Numbered from the stretch's first letter, positions 18,596 to 28,278 are shown. The stretch is 64,000 nucleotides of DNA from Leptothermofonsia sichuanensis E412 (GCF_019891175.1 NZ_CP072600.1:1116001-1180000); one strand, 5' to 3'. Notes: a model not told the origin generated them from the letters alone. Made by a program: numbers and translations.

Positions 18596-21385
18596 TTGGT
18601 GACTGGTTGCAATCGACGACTGTGGGTACGGGGACTGAAGGTCCTGGGGATCATCTGGCTGCTGGGGGCGATCGCCGATCGCCTCTGGTTTGCCCTGGAT
18701 CGTGCCATTCCCCACTGGGATCAGGCAGATTACCTGACTGGCGCACTCAACTACTGGCAGGCGCTTCAAACGGCTCAGTGGTTCAATGCTGAATGGTGGA
18801 CTGAGTTATGGCAGCTTTCTTCCAAGATTCCACCCCTTGTTTACATCTCGGCTGCCCCCTTTCTGAGCCTGTTTGGTCCAGGGTTTGACCAGACCACGCT
18901 GGTGAATCTGGTTTACAGCGCAGTCATGCTCGCTTCCGTCTATACCCTGGGCGTGTCTCTGTTTTCTGTGTCCGTAGGTCTGTGGGCAGCCGGGCTGTGT
19001 GTCTTGATGCCAGGACTGTATCGCGTTCGCCTGGATTTTTTGCTGGATCATCCCCTGGCAGCAGCAGTGACCCTGTGTTTTGCCTGCCTGACCCTGTGGC
19101 GACAGAGGGCATTTGAGCATTCGTCCTACAGGTATCCAGTCACAGGGAGTGGGCACCGGGTTATCGCTGATCAAGTGGTCGCTGATCAGGCGGAGGCAAC
19201 GGTTTCCTCACCTGAATCAGGGTACTGGCTATCGAGTATCGGGAAGTGGAAAAAGCTGATCTCTTCCCCTCGGTTCCATCTGCCCCGTTCTACCCTCCTT
19301 AACTGGCTGCTTGCGGCTGCCTTTGGGCTGGCTTTTGGGGTCGCACTGATGGTGAAACAGCCTGCCATCATGTTTCTGCTAGTGCCAATTGTCTGGGTCG
19401 CAGTGGAGACACTCTGGCAGAGGAACTGGGGGCGATTGGCTCAACTGACGCTGGCATTTGGCCTGTCTCTGCTGGTATTCGGTCCCTGGTATCGCACCAA
19501 CTGGCTGTTAATGCTATCTGCCAGTAAGCGAGCAACGATTGACTCTGCGATCGCTGAAGGCGACCCCCCTTTGACCTCACTGGATGCCTGGACCTATTAC
19601 CTGAAACTTCTCCCCAGCCTGGTTTCTTTACCATTACTGCTGGTCGGGTTGATGGGGTTACTGTTCTTCTGGCGGCGATCGCGGGTAAGCAGCCAGTGGG
19701 CAGACGCTATGGATTATGCGCCCAAGTCCAAAGATTACCGTCAACAGACCTATGCTGTTTCCAGACGATCGCTGAACTGGTTGCTGGTTTTCGTTGTGGG
19801 GGGATACCTGTTGTCCTGCCTCAATATGAATAAGGATACTCGTTACCTGGTGCCTGCCCTACCTGTAGTGGGGGTCATCCTGTCCTATGGCCTGACGTTG
19901 CTGCCCAAACACTGGAAGCCCCTTCAATGGGGGACAGTGGGTCTGGCGACCGTGTTGATGGTCTACCATTTATTTCCTTTCCAGCTCAATGCTGGTTTAC
20001 AGAATCGACTGGCTTATTACCCGGCTTATTTGGGCGAAACCTATCCCCATGAAGAGGTGATCGCAGAAGTAATACAGACGGAGCCTTACCTGCGCTCTAC
20101 GATTGGGGTGTTGCCTTCAACGCCAGAGGTCAATCAACACAACGTCAATTACTATGGCAATTTGAGGAATTTTCAAGTCTATGGACGACAGGTGGGCACC
20201 CGGGTGCAGCATGTGCAGCGGGATGGGCGATCGCTCTCCTGGTTTATGACCAAAACCGGAGATCAGGGTTCCATTCGCAAACCTGAAGCACAGGCAGCGA
20301 TCGTTCAGTTTGTCGAGCAGAGTGGCGGGTTTACCCTGCACAAGACCTGGAAATTACCAGACAGCAGCACCCTCAGGCTGTTTCGCCGTCGAGTGCCACC
20401 CGTTGAAGTGATTCCCGCAGGAGATAACGCGGCTCTCCCAGAAATGCGTGGACTGTCGAGTGCGACTCCAAAGATTGCCCTGGAACAGGTGATTGTTCCA
20501 GCACAGGTGCCAGCCGGAACACCAGTTCCAGTAACCTATCGCTGGTCTGGAGAGTGGGAGACATTGCGAACTGGACTGGTGTTGTTGACCTGGCGGAGAC
20601 AGGCAAATGCCCCAGGGAATCCCCCGAATGCTCCTACCCGCTGGCTCCATGACCATGCCATCGGGATGGGGTCCCTCCATCCCGCGCCCCCCTCAATGGT
20701 GAGTCTGGATTCGACCCATAGGAATCCCTATCAGGTGATTGAACGCCTGGCCATGTTGCCGCCTGCCAATGCAGCCCCCGGAATTTACACCCTGGAGGCA
20801 ACCTATTTGAATCGGTTGACGGGAGAAACCGCCGCGATCGCCTTTCCTGCCATCAATCTGCGGGTGAATCCCACTGCCCCATCTGTCCCAGCCCCAGAAC
20901 TTGACCTGAACACCCAACTGCGATCCCTGGCTGGTGCGTTGCCAGAAGGGGTTGAAGCTCTGGACAAAATCTTTGATGAAATCGGACGCATCAACCAGTA
21001 CGATCCTGTTCAGGATTACGTTGACCAGACCCGGCAGGCAATGGAGTATCGCCTGACCCAGGAACCTGAAAACCTGGAATGTGCCTATACCCTGGCACTG
21101 GCCCATGTACTGAAGCAGCGCGTAGAATCGGCGATCGCCACCCTGCAACAGGTCGTTCAACTGGATGCCCAAAACCCCATTGCCTATGCCTACCTTGCCT
21201 TTGTCAATCTTTATGATTTTCGCCCCAAAGCTGCCCAGGAGGCACTTACCACCGCCCTCCAGCTCAACCCGAATCTGCCAGAACTCTACGCGCTCAACGG
21301 AGTTGCAGCCCTGATGCGCGGTCATCTGGTTCAGGCATGGCAGTCTGTTCAGAAGTATCAGGAAATGATGCAGGATGGGGGATGA
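18596..21385 (+). CDS. Family 39-type membrane glycosyltransferase with C-terminal TPR domain
   Basis: About 929 residues (TTG at 18596 or GTG at 18599 as start). The N-terminal half has many hydrophobic segments and, after the first helix, AIPHWDQADYLTGAL, which holds the Asp expected in GT39/ArnT-like enzymes that use polyprenyl-phosphate sugars. The helices continue to about residue 460. The next region is probably extracytoplasmic (about 470-750). The C-terminal about 110 residues contain TPR-like repeats (PENLECAYTLALAHVLKQRV, PIAYAYLAFVNLYDF, PNLPELYALNGVAALMRGHL). The acceptor is unknown; cell-envelope glycans or glycoproteins are likely. It ends 52 bp before the convergent histidine-kinase gene. 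Confidence 0.82.
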   Translation: MVTGCNRRLWVRGLKVLGIIWLLGAIADRLWFALDRAIPHWDQADYLTGALNYWQALQTAQWFNAEWWTELWQLSSKIPPLVYISAAPFLSLFGPGFDQTTLVNLVYSAVMLASVYTLGVSLFSVSVGLWAAGLCVLMPGLYRVRLDFLLDHPLAAAVTLCFACLTLWRQRAFEHSSYRYPVTGSGHRVIADQVVADQAEATVSSPESGYWLSSIGKWKKLISSPRFHLPRSTLLNWLLAAAFGLAFGVALMVKQPAIMFLLVPIVWVAVETLWQRNWGRLAQLTLAFGLSLLVFGPWYRTNWLLMLSASKRATIDSAIAEGDPPLTSLDAWTYYLKLLPSLVSLPLLLVGLMGLLFFWRRSRVSSQWADAMDYAPKSKDYRQQTYAVSRRSLNWLLVFVVGGYLLSCLNMNKDTRYLVPALPVVGVILSYGLTLLPKHWKPLQWGTVGLATVLMVYHLFPFQLNAGLQNRLAYYPAYLGETYPHEEVIAEVIQTEPYLRSTIGVLPSTPEVNQHNVNYYGNLRNFQVYGRQVGTRVQHVQRDGRSLSWFMTKTGDQGSIRKPEAQAAIVQFVEQSGGFTLHKTWKLPDSSTLRLFRRRVPPVEVIPAGDNAALPEMRGLSSATPKIALEQVIVPAQVPAGTPVPVTYRWSGEWETLRTGLVLLTWRRQANAPGNPPNAPTRWLHDHAIGMGSLHPAPPSMVSLDSTHRNPYQVIERLAMLPPANAAPGIYTLEATYLNRLTGETAAIAFPAINLRVNPTAPSVPAPELDLNTQLRSLAGALPEGVEALDKIFDEIGRINQYDPVQDYVDQTRQAMEYRLTQEPENLECAYTLALAHVLKQRVESAIATLQQVVQLDAQNPIAYAYLAFVNLYDFRPKAAQEALTTALQLNPNLPELYALNGVAALMRGHLVQAWQSVQKYQEMMQDGG

Positions 21386-21437
21386 AGCATGGTATAGGTT
21401 GTCTTAACCTGATGGCTACCGCTATGAAATCGGACAT

Positions 21438-24400
21438 TTACAAGTATTTTATCAGTATCATTTCCAACTGCTTGATATCAACAGGTTTACTGAGATAGTC
21501 ACTGGCACCAGCCGCAATAAATTTTTCCCGATCCCCCGCCATTGCCATGGCAGTCACCATGACGACCGGAATGCGATCCAGCGAGGGTTCACTGCGCAGT
21601 TGAACCAGCAGATCTAACCCCGTACAATCGCTGGAAAGTTGCACATCCAGCAAGACTAAGTCAGGTTGAAACAGTTGAACCCGCTTTAAGAAATGAATTC
21701 CGTCTGACAGACGTTCTACCTGATGTCCAGTTGCCCGCAGATAGTCCTGCAACAGGGTTGCACTCAGATCATCATCTTCAACTATGAAAATCCGTCTAAC
21801 TTTTGACATTGGTCTGGTCATGAAGTTGAACTGACCACCATGGTTGGGATATACAGACGATGGAGGGGAAGCGGGAGGAGCATCGGGCAGATAGAGCATA
21901 AACTGGCTGCCCTCCCCTTCGACCGATTTAACCGTGATATCTCCCCCGTGCAGGCGGGCTAGATTTCGGGAAAGAGCCAGTCCCAGACCAGTACCCGCAT
22001 ATTGGCGATTCAGTTGACTGTCCAGTTGGGAAAAGGGATGAAACAGCAGGGAAAGCTTGTCAGCAGGGATACCAATCCCTGTATCTGCCACCGTAAAGGT
22101 GATGCCTTCAGATTGTTTCTCTACAATTAAGGACACCTTGCCCGCTGGGGTGAATTTAATGGCGTTAGAAAGCAGGTTCAGCAAAATTTGCTTCAGGCGT
22201 CGTTCATCCGCAAAGCAGGTCTTAGCCGCGGGATCAATGCGACTGCCCAGTTGCAGGCTGCGCTCACATGCCTGTTCCCGCACCAGGGATAGACAATAAT
22301 TACAGAGGTTGGAAACGGAAATAACTGTCGGAACAATTACCTCTTTCCCAGCTTCAACCTTTGCCAGATCCAGAATATCGTTGATCAGCAGCAACAGGTG
22401 TTCGCCGCTCCCATGGATGTGCTCAATGTACTCCAACTGTTTTGGGCTGAGGGGACCAAAGATCTGGCGCTGCAACAGTTGGGATAACCCTAAAATAGCG
22501 TTGAGAGGCGTGCGTAGTTCATGGCTCATGGTGGCCAAAAACTCACTTTTTGCCCGATTTGCGGCTTCTGAAATCAGTTTTTCTTGTTCCAGTTCCCGGG
22601 TGCGTTCTTTGACCAGTTGTTCTAATCGCTCGTAATTTTGAGCGTTGTAGAGGGCGATCGCTGCCTGATCTGCAATTCTCTTCAGGAGTTGAATTTCGTC
22701 ATCGGTGAACGTGCGGCTCTGGGCAACGGAGTGGAGTGTCACCATCCCAAATAGCTGCTCTCGGATAAAGATAGGGACCGAAAGCAGAGATTTCACATGC
22801 ATCTCTTCGATCATCATCCGCCGGGTTTTTGTCTGGATACACTGGCGGTAGTCGGGAGCATGAAACATGCCCAACCGGTAAAAGTCTGCCTCCGGGTTGA
22901 GCAGATCGGGAAACTCACTCACGGGTACCGAGAAGTGCATCAGGGTTGGCAATTGTTCATTTGCCCGCCACTCATGGCAGACCTGCACCTGCTCGTTGAT
23001 GGTGTAAATCAGTACCCGGTCCACCGCAAAACACTGCCCTGTTCGCCGCACAATTTCTTGCAGAATATGTTCCGGGTCAAGGCTGGAGTTGAGGGCATGG
23101 CTAATCTGGTTCAACAGTTTTTCTCGTTGTGCCTGCTGCTGCACCTGACTGAATAGCTGTGCCTGCTGAATCGCGATCGCCACCTGGGTCGCCAGTTGCT
23201 CTAAAAACTCTACTTCGAACGACTGCCAGTAACGGCACGCCGAACATTGATGTACGGCCAGCACCCCCCAGATCTGGTTTCCCTGGGAAATGGGGACCAC
23301 CAGTTTGGCTTTTACCTTAAGCCGTTGCATAAAGCGTAGATAGTCATCCGGCAGTCCTTCCTGGTCGATATCATAGACGATCGCCGTCAGTCCCCGCTCA
23401 TAGACTGCCTGGCTGTCCCGGTACCAGACCTGGTGAAAGTCCATTGCGTGCTCAAGCGTCCATTCCTCTACCACAGAATCAGCGACCAGTACTCCTGAAC
23501 ACGCCTCATCAAAACGGTAAATTAGAACCCGATCGGTCTGCAAAAACTGTCTGACCTCAACCACCGTCAGGTTCAGGATTTCATTCAGATCAAGGGATTG
23601 GTGAATACTGAGGGCGATCGCTCCCAGCAGGCGATCGCGCTCTACCTGCTGCTGAAGCTGCATTTCAGCCCGCTTGTGTTCCGTGATGTCCCGTCCCGTG
23701 GATTGGTACTCGACAAACTGTCCCTGCTCATCGAACAGCATCCGGTCAGTCCACTGCATCCAGCGTATCTCTCCATTCGGGTTGCGATATCGATTGTCAT
23801 AGGTCACTACGGGATTCTGAGGATTCAACCGATCAATCTGCTGCTGGATTTTTTCCCGTTCCTCTGGGGGCACCAGGGTCAGAAAACTGCACCCAATCAG
23901 GTCTTCACGGGTTAGATGATGGTGGTGACAGTAGGCATCGTTGACAAACGTGAGAATGCCGCCGGGAAGAAATCGACAGATCATTTCCGTCTGGTCTTCA
24001 ATGATTGCCCGATAGCGCGATTCACTCTGACGCAACGCCTCTGCGGACTGCTTCCGTTCTAAGGCAAGGGAAAGCGCTGTGGCAACCGCCTTCAGCAGGG
24101 TCACCTCTGAAGGCTCCCAGACACAGGCTTCTGTACAATTGTCCAACCCAATAAACCCAAAAAACTGACCCTGAACTAATAGCGGCAAAATCAGAATTGA
24201 GAGAATATTTCGCGGTTCTAAAATCTGGCGCTCCGATTCTGGAAAATCGGCAACCGGACCAGAAATCAGTTCACCCCGAGAAAGGACGTCTACCCATCGG
24301 GGGAAGTACTCCTTGTAGGGCAGGGATTGCAGCACAGGATTGTCAATTTCGGGATGAATTCCCTCCGCACACCATTCGGCACGCTGACTCATGAGTAACT

Positions 24401-24701
24401 GCCCTGTTTCATCCCAACTATTTGTAAACACATAAATCCGGCTTGCCCGTCCAACCTGTCCCAACGGCTCCAAAACGGTGGAGTAAATTTCCTGTTCAGT
24501 CTCAGCCGCCAATAACCGACGCTGCACTTCAACCAGGGCAGACAGGTAACACTCTCGCTGGGCGATCGCCGCTTCAGCCTGTTGCCGTTTCCCACTGTCT
24601 GATGGCGAACCTGTGTTGGTGGTTGTCAGGTCGGTTGTTTGTTGCTTCCCCATCAGTACTGAATAAATATCCTGTTCAGTTACCATAAATATCCTGTCCA
24701 A
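21438..24701 (-). CDS. Hybrid sensor histidine kinase (GAF-PAS-GAF-GAF-HisKA-HATPase-REC)
   Basis: 1087 residues, soluble, no membrane helix. Domains: GAF (about 60-215), PAS with PAC (about 225-345), GAF of the phytochrome/cyanobacteriochrome-like type (about 365-520, with VHQCSACRYW), a third GAF (about 545-700), a coiled linker, HisKA with the phospho-His in MSHELRTPLNAI, HATPase (ADTGIGIP, GTGLGLALS), and a C-terminal receiver (VEDDD, LLDVQL, Lys in YLSKPVD). The second GAF reads PDDY where bilin-binding GAFs usually have Cys-His or Cys-Tyr, so it probably does not carry a bilin. The likely start may be ATG 24686. The preceding DNA encodes a cut-off PAS segment in another frame. Confidence 0.9.
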   Translation of the reverse strand: MDRIFMVTEQDIYSVLMGKQQTTDLTTTNTGSPSDSGKRQQAEAAIAQRECYLSALVEVQRRLLAAETEQEIYSTVLEPLGQVGRASRIYVFTNSWDETGQLLMSQRAEWCAEGIHPEIDNPVLQSLPYKEYFPRWVDVLSRGELISGPVADFPESERQILEPRNILSILILPLLVQGQFFGFIGLDNCTEACVWEPSEVTLLKAVATALSLALERKQSAEALRQSESRYRAIIEDQTEMICRFLPGGILTFVNDAYCHHHHLTREDLIGCSFLTLVPPEEREKIQQQIDRLNPQNPVVTYDNRYRNPNGEIRWMQWTDRMLFDEQGQFVEYQSTGRDITEHKRAEMQLQQQVERDRLLGAIALSIHQSLDLNEILNLTVVEVRQFLQTDRVLIYRFDEACSGVLVADSVVEEWTLEHAMDFHQVWYRDSQAVYERGLTAIVYDIDQEGLPDDYLRFMQRLKVKAKLVVPISQGNQIWGVLAVHQCSACRYWQSFEVEFLEQLATQVAIAIQQAQLFSQVQQQAQREKLLNQISHALNSSLDPEHILQEIVRRTGQCFAVDRVLIYTINEQVQVCHEWRANEQLPTLMHFSVPVSEFPDLLNPEADFYRLGMFHAPDYRQCIQTKTRRMMIEEMHVKSLLSVPIFIREQLFGMVTLHSVAQSRTFTDDEIQLLKRIADQAAIALYNAQNYERLEQLVKERTRELEQEKLISEAANRAKSEFLATMSHELRTPLNAILGLSQLLQRQIFGPLSPKQLEYIEHIHGSGEHLLLLINDILDLAKVEAGKEVIVPTVISVSNLCNYCLSLVREQACERSLQLGSRIDPAAKTCFADERRLKQILLNLLSNAIKFTPAGKVSLIVEKQSEGITFTVADTGIGIPADKLSLLFHPFSQLDSQLNRQYAGTGLGLALSRNLARLHGGDITVKSVEGEGSQFMLYLPDAPPASPPSSVYPNHGGQFNFMTRPMSKVRRIFIVEDDDLSATLLQDYLRATGHQVERLSDGIHFLKRVQLFQPDLVLLDVQLSSDCTGLDLLVQLRSEPSLDRIPVVMVTAMAMAGDREKFIAAGASDYLSKPVDIKQLEMILIKYL

Positions 24702-24801
24702 TTACCGCTTCGGCTTTGCACCAATAGAGTCGCTCTGCATTGTGATTCCAGAAGGTAATTTGACCCACCAGGTTGGTTGCAATTACCGCATCATCAATCA
24801 T
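24676..24801 (-). pseudogene. PAS-domain fragment upstream of, and out of frame with, the hybrid kinase
   Basis: A 41-residue reading frame starting MIDDAVIATNLVGQITFWNH and ending in VIGQDIYGN then stop. This is the first half of a PAS domain (AVIATNxxGxITFWNxxAExLY). It overlaps the kinase start by about 25 bp but is in a different frame. CAGGATATTTAT occurs in both frames 23 bp apart, suggesting a small duplication or indel that cut the PAS domain off from a once longer kinase. Confidence 0.6.
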
Positions 24802-25644
24802 TCCCGGCAGTATTCGCGCAGGCTCTTAAGCAATTCCAGTTTCATTCCATTTCCTGATGACCCACCTGAGAGGATAGATTTCCGTGCTACATGGTAGAGC
24901 ATTGATTCGTTTCAGTTCTTTTCCAGTTGCGGTGTTCATGAACTTTTTGCGATTGCTGTACATTAATCTATATCGCCAATTTATAACCCCGGTAAGGCAA
25001 TTCCGTGGTCAAATAATTTACCGATATCGTCTCAATGGCAAATCATGAATCGTCCAACATTATGGCTTCAGACCCATTTGAGTGATTGTCAGAAAGCATT
25101 ACGCTGAAAGAGTGCTCAAAGATCTCCAGATTCAATTTCTGGATGAGGCTTCTGGACTTAATTAGGGATTTGCAACTAAATAATGCCCCTGCTCGCAGGA
25201 AGTGCTAGGCGATAGCCATCACGCATCGCAGGTATTTTATTTCGTGCGGATCCCTTGACTGACTGAGCCTGACTCATGAGCTGTGGGGCTTACAGCAATT
25301 TCTAGTGGGGCTTACAGCGATTTCTAGTAGACTGGGCATCGCCCACTATCTTTCCAAATACTTCAAAACTGAGGGTTGCAAGCAGTACGCAGTCTACAAG
25401 CAGTACCTAGTCTATAATGGGTGGCTTAATGAATTTAAAGATAAAAAATATCCGATCAGATTTAAACCGAATCTTAAAATGAATGCACTCTATTTTGGAG
25501 ACTAACCATTTGAGACTAACCGTTTGAGAGTAGCGATCGCCTGCCTCGTTCCGTCTTAGCCCATTCTACCCTGCCTGATTCCGTTTTTATATAGTTGTAA
25601 ACTTCACCCGACTTCTGGTTTTATCATTCTCTTGCGGACTGCAA
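24802..25644. other. Intergenic region upstream of the hybrid kinase and the Sua5-like gene
   Basis: About 840 bp with no convincing gene. A short open frame at 25305-25505 has no ribosome site or recognisable content. A 22-bp tandem duplication (GTGGGGCTTACAGC then AATTTCTA or GATTTCTA) occupies 25283-25326, and AAGCAGTAC is repeated near 25379 and 25397. Confidence 0.45.
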
Positions 25645-26292
25645 ATGACTCAGGTTTCTCTAGATGAATTAGTAACCAGGCTCCGCTCTGGCGAGTGTCT
25701 GATTAGCTTTCCGACAGATACGGTGCCTGCCCTGGCAGCTCGTCCTGACCAGGCGGCGTTGATTTTTGAGGCAAAGCAGCGCAGTTTGGATAAGCCCCTG
25801 ATTTTAATGGCAGCAACAATCGCCGATCTCTGGACCTACGTCACTGGCAGTGCTGAAGAACGGCGTATCTGGCAACAGGTGGCTGACCATTATCTACCTG
25901 GAGCACTGACCCTGGTTTTGCCTGCCAGCGATCGCGTCCCCGCAGGGATGAATCCGAAAGATCCCAGTACAATCGGAGTGCGAGTCCCAGATCGGGCGGT
26001 TGCCCACGCCATCCTGAGTCGCACGGGGCCTCTGGCAACCACCAGTGCCAATCGGTCTGGCCAATCTCCCCTGTTAACGATGGAGGAAATTGAGCAGCAG
26101 TTTCCCCAGGTTCTGACCCTGTCCAATGCTGAACTGGAAACCCTGGAAGGTTTGCAATCTGTCAGCCCGGGCATAAGTTCCGGGGTACCGTCAACCGTCA
26201 TCCAGTGGACGGGCGCAGGTTGGAAACTCTTACGGCAGGGAGCCGTGAAAATGGAGACTATAACCGGGAATTTGGGTACAACAATTCAGTAG
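25645..26292 (+). CDS. Sua5/YciO/YrdC family threonylcarbamoyl-AMP synthase
   Basis: 215 residues. YrdC-fold motifs: SFPTDTVPALAARPD near the N-terminus, AKQRSLDKPLIL (KxR...KP substrate-binding motif), PGALTLVLPAS, GVRVPD and TSANRSGQSP. Enzymes of this family make threonylcarbamoyl-AMP from threonine, bicarbonate and ATP for the t6A modification at position 37 of ANN-decoding tRNAs. It is the short form without the C-terminal Sua5 domain, so TsaC-like. The histidine-kinase gene begins 17 bp downstream and may be co-transcribed. Confidence 0.9.
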   Translation: MTQVSLDELVTRLRSGECLISFPTDTVPALAARPDQAALIFEAKQRSLDKPLILMAATIADLWTYVTGSAEERRIWQQVADHYLPGALTLVLPASDRVPAGMNPKDPSTIGVRVPDRAVAHAILSRTGPLATTSANRSGQSPLLTMEEIEQQFPQVLTLSNAELETLEGLQSVSPGISSGVPSTVIQWTGAGWKLLRQGAVKMETITGNLGTTIQ

Positions 26293-26309
26293 GGGTTGGA
26301 ATTGGGTTC

Positions 26310-27218
26310 ATGAACTGGATAAATCTGGTGTGGCTGGGAGTGGGGTTTGGGACGGGGGTGATCTGCGATCGCCTGTGGCGACAACCGTCAAAGCCCCCCA
26401 GACTCAGACTCACAGCCTCACCAGAAAGCAATTCTGCCGGGCTGGAGCAGGTCAGACAACTGGAACTGGCTTACCAGATGGCAACTGAAATGAGCCAGTT
26501 TAAGGGTGGCTACCTGGTAAGGATTTCCCACGAACTGCGATCGCCCCTGAATGGACTGATTGGAATCCTGCAACTGATTCTGGCGGGTTTATGTGACAGC
26601 CCAGAAGAAGAGCGCGAATTTCTTGTCCAGGCCAATACTTCCGCTAGGACCATGGTTGGGGTGTTAGACAGTGTCCTGAATGCTGCCAGGATACAACAGG
26701 GTACCATACCGTTGACCATTCAACCGATTCAACTGGCAGCCATTTTTCAGGAGGTGCATAGCCTGACCCAGCTTCAGGCAAAGGATCGGAACATCAGACT
26801 GCACCTGGTGCCGCCGGATCAAGACCTTTACGTGCAGGTTGATTTGCCCCAATTCCGTCAAATTTTGTTGCACCTGCTTGATTCTGCAATTTTGCGTCTG
26901 CCATCAGAGGGCATTATCGTTTCTGCCAGTCTGTCCACTGAAGGAAAAACCATTCATATCTGGATTAATGACCACTGCCCCCTGGCAGACCGCAGTGAGC
27001 CTGTCAACCTGCTGCAACCGGACATGCCGACCAATTCAGTCTTGCCGTCACCGGGGTTAAATCTGTTGATTGCCCAAACTTTGTTGCAATCCATGCAGGG
27101 GCGGTTAGAAGTGGTACCCCTGAGTACCACCCTCCCAGAGTCTGCGGAGGCTGGCAGCGGAGAGGTTTTCACTCAGATTCAAATCTCTATTCCGGGTTAT
27201 CGGCAGATACCCGATTGA
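26310..27218 (+). CDS. Sensor histidine kinase with degenerate ATPase domain
   Basis: 302 residues from the ATG at 26310; an upstream in-frame ATG at 26205 lies inside the Sua5-like gene and is unlikely. One N-terminal membrane helix (WINLVWLGVGFGTGVICDRL), then a HisKA dimerisation domain with the phospho-His in RISHELRSPLNGLIGIL. The HATPase region is weak: no clear N-box asparagine (HLLDSAILRLPSEG) and no DxGxG motif is visible (reads WINDHCPLADRS); a GL pattern survives near SPGLNLLIAQTLL. It may be a kinase with low or lost catalytic activity that serves as a phosphotransfer or scaffold protein. Confidence 0.82.
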   Translation: MNWINLVWLGVGFGTGVICDRLWRQPSKPPRLRLTASPESNSAGLEQVRQLELAYQMATEMSQFKGGYLVRISHELRSPLNGLIGILQLILAGLCDSPEEEREFLVQANTSARTMVGVLDSVLNAARIQQGTIPLTIQPIQLAAIFQEVHSLTQLQAKDRNIRLHLVPPDQDLYVQVDLPQFRQILLHLLDSAILRLPSEGIIVSASLSTEGKTIHIWINDHCPLADRSEPVNLLQPDMPTNSVLPSPGLNLLIAQTLLQSMQGRLEVVPLSTTLPESAEAGSGEVFTQIQISIPGYRQIPD

Positions 27219-27257
27219 ACGCGCTGATCCAAACTGGTATAGCTATCGCCACGAAGG

Positions 27258-27367
27258 CTAGTCGTCTGTCAAGAATTATTTTGTGGGTTGAAAACCCCAA
27301 AATAATAACCTTTTCCTGATCCCAGACTCACAAATACAAAACAGATACAAAGTTGACAAACTACTAG
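27258..27367. repeat. B-family miniature element, copy B4
   Basis: About 110 bp from CTAGTCGTCTGTCAAGAATT to TTGACAAACTACTAG, a clear inverted-repeat pair. It is slightly longer than other copies because AAATACAAAACAGATACAAAG looks like a small internal duplication. Confidence 0.8.
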
Positions 27368-27402
27368 TGCAGGTTGCCTAAAATAACCCGCCAGTTTTAG
27401 CT

Positions 27403-27545
27403 TGAACCACAAAGACACAAAGCGCACGAAAAGCCTATCCGAAAAGCCCCAATGGACAAAGCTCAAATCCAGACTGAGGAAGTTTTCGGATAGGCTTTAA
27501 GAAACGTTGTGTCCCTTCGTGCCTTTGTGGTGAAAAACTTCTGCC
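27403..27545. repeat. D-family-like inverted repeat D4 split by element H
   Basis: Left arm GAACCACAAAGACACAAAGC and right arm TTCGTGCCTTTGTGGTGAAA are inverted copies. The H element lies between them. Confidence 0.55.
27430..27498. repeat. H element: 69-bp miniature element with perfect 16-bp inverted ends
   Basis: Ends AAAGCCTATCCGAAAA (27430-27445) and TTTTCGGATAGGCTTT (27483-27498) are perfect inverted complements around a 37-nt centre. It has no coding capacity and appears inserted within D4. Confidence 0.8.
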
Positions 27546-27620
27546 GCAATGCACCAGGACAAATTGCAACCGCGAACCCTGGTTATCCCCTCTTTTTCAC
27601 CCTGTCCCCTGCTATACAAC

Positions 27621-28145
27621 TCAGCGTTCTTGCCTGTGCAGCAGAACAACAGCATAGGCAGCCATCCCCTCTTCCCGTCCCGTTGCATCTAATTTTTCGT
27701 TGGTCGTGGCTTTGACACCAATCTGGTCAGGCATCAGATTGAGTACGGCTGCCAGCCGATCGCGCATTGCCGGAATGTGGGGCTTTAATTTGGGACGTTC
27801 TGCCACAATCACCGAGTCAATATTCCCCACCTGCCAGCCCTTGTCCTGGATTAACTGGTTCACCTGAGCCAGCAGGTTCAGACTGTCCGCCCCCTTCCAC
27901 TGGGGGTCTGAGGGAGGAAAATGCAGCCCAATATCCCCCAGGCTCAAGGCTCCCAACATAGCATCCATAATGGCGTGGGTCAGCACATCAGCATCACTAT
28001 GGCCCAATAACCCCAGCTCATGGGGAATGGTCACTCCGCCCAGGATCAGCGATCGCTCTGGAACCAGACGATGAATATCATAGCCATTGCCAATGCGAAT
28101 ATTGATTGCCACAGGGAAACTCTCAAAACGGATGGAGCGGTTCAT
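27621..28145 (-). CDS. ispF: 2-C-methyl-D-erythritol 2,4-cyclodiphosphate synthase
   Basis: 174 residues. Motifs of Isp[21 protein letters not shown] (metal-binding Asp and His), [20 protein letters not shown] (second metal His), [19 protein letters not shown] and [12 protein letters not shown] near the C-terminus. The enzyme cyclises CDP-ME-2-phosphate in the non-mevalonate isoprenoid pathway that feeds chlorophyll, carotenoids and quinones. The N-terminus from ATG 28145 is about 14 residues longer than usual (family start near [11 protein letters not shown]), but no better start codon with a ribosome site is visible. Confidence 0.95.
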   Translation of the reverse strand: MNRSIRFESFPVAINIRIGNGYDIHRLVPERSLILGGVTIPHELGLLGHSDADVLTHAIMDAMLGALSLGDIGLHFPPSDPQWKGADSLNLLAQVNQLIQDKGWQVGNIDSVIVAERPKLKPHIPAMRDRLAAVLNLMPDQIGVKATTNEKLDATGREEGMAAYAVVLLHRQER

Positions 28146-28278
28146 GAATGATTAAACCACACATGGACATAGCGCAGGTGTCAGATGTGGCAGGGGTCGC
28201 CAAAGTCCTCTTTACTTCAGTCTTCACATCCCGTGGCTGATTCTGGGTATAAATGACATTCAATTCATCTGGCGATTG

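Noticed and set aside
20693-21325. 210-codon minus-strand frame rich in Gly
   Set aside because: Antisense to the TPR part of the GT39-type glycosyltransferase.
25305-25505. 66-codon plus-strand frame
   Set aside because: Starts inside a tandem duplication, lacks a ribosome site and has no recognisable motif; kept only as part of the intergenic description.
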